From IMG/VR virus record IMGVR_UViG_3300020451_000657, positions 1 to 25,379 of that record: a stretch of 25,379 nt of DNA, one strand, 5' to 3'. This document shows positions 25,280 to 25,379 of the stretch, piece by piece; position 1 is the stretch's first letter; each line of letters starts with the position of its first letter. A model generated the notes under the pieces. It saw only the letters and a list, made by a program, of their open reading frames with translations. It searched no databases and was not told the origin of the DNA. Source of the DNA: a virus. Both the position numbers and the translations under genes were made by a program.

Positions 25280-25379
25280 TGTTAGGTACCTATTTTTATC
25301 ACGAAATATTACGAAGGACTGTCATATCCTTCGGGACACTTTTTAATGAAATTCATGTTCAAAAACAGGACAAGGATGG
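25279..25379 (+). CDS. 15: Tail terminator/sheath stabiliser gp15, 3'-partial
   Basis: Only 33 complete codons are present. MLGTYFYHEILRRTV, then FGTLFNEIHVQKQD, matches the start of T4 gp15 (MFGYFYNSSFRRYATLMGDL, then FSNIQIKRQ) in motif and spacing. In T4, gp15 caps the tail and stabilises the sheath before joining the neck. It overlaps the gp14 stop (TAATG), as expected for the conserved order 13-14-15. The rest lies outside the window. Confidence 0.88.
   Translation, partial: MLGTYFYHEILRRTVISFGTLFNEIHVQKQDKD

Overview
The window is a stretch of late (virion) genes from a T4-type contractile-tailed phage, most likely a marine cyanophage-like myovirus. The evidence is gene order and protein sequence. 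A gp8 baseplate-wedge protein lies near the left end, and gp13, gp14 and the first codons of gp15 (neck and tail terminator) lie at the right end, all on the + strand with almost no spacing. The DNA is AT-rich, and Arg is mostly AGA. The glycine/threonine/serine-rich giant proteins resemble those of marine Synechococcus/Prochlorococcus T4-like phages. A related phage of another marine host, such as a pelagiphage, cannot be excluded from this window alone.

Layout: (1) 1-5658, a giant tail/baseplate protein that is open at the left edge and so 5'-truncated; it sits where T4 has gp7 and carries an array of Cys/His/YPR repeats. (2) 5654-5661, an exact T4 late-promoter box (TATAAATA), then gp8 at 5695-7266. 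(3) 7271-14656, a 2461-residue DUF4815-like structural protein with a 12-proline run followed by an Arg-rich tract. (4) 14653-15175, three tiny genes joined by ATGA overlaps, two of which are only 50 and 54 codons. (5) 15164-15170, a CTAAATA late-promoter-like box, then two small virion/fibre-associated proteins at 15202-15755. (6) 15755-22999, a 2414-residue mosaic fibre/tailspike-like protein with a GTG start and a strong Shine-Dalgarno. (7) 22999-25379, gp13, gp14 and partial gp15.

The products should act together in the distal and proximal tail. The region-1 protein, gp8 and the DUF4815 protein would form baseplate or its periphery. The small proteins and the 2414-residue protein would form the host-contact fibre system, which replaces T4 genes 9-12 and wac. 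The neck proteins would join tail and head. No gap exceeds 36 bases. I saw no tRNA, CRISPR, insertion sequence, integration site or convincing terminator.

The most interesting material is modular. A compact H-x18-C-x8-[HKC]-x-YPR domain is repeated in the region-1 protein and occurs once in the fibre. A 30-residue repeat in two alternating flavours fills much of the fibre. A LamG-like lectin fold interrupts a beta-helix. GxGY modules recur in five virion proteins and account for the unusually large gp8 and gp14. I found no defence, retroelement or metabolic system here.
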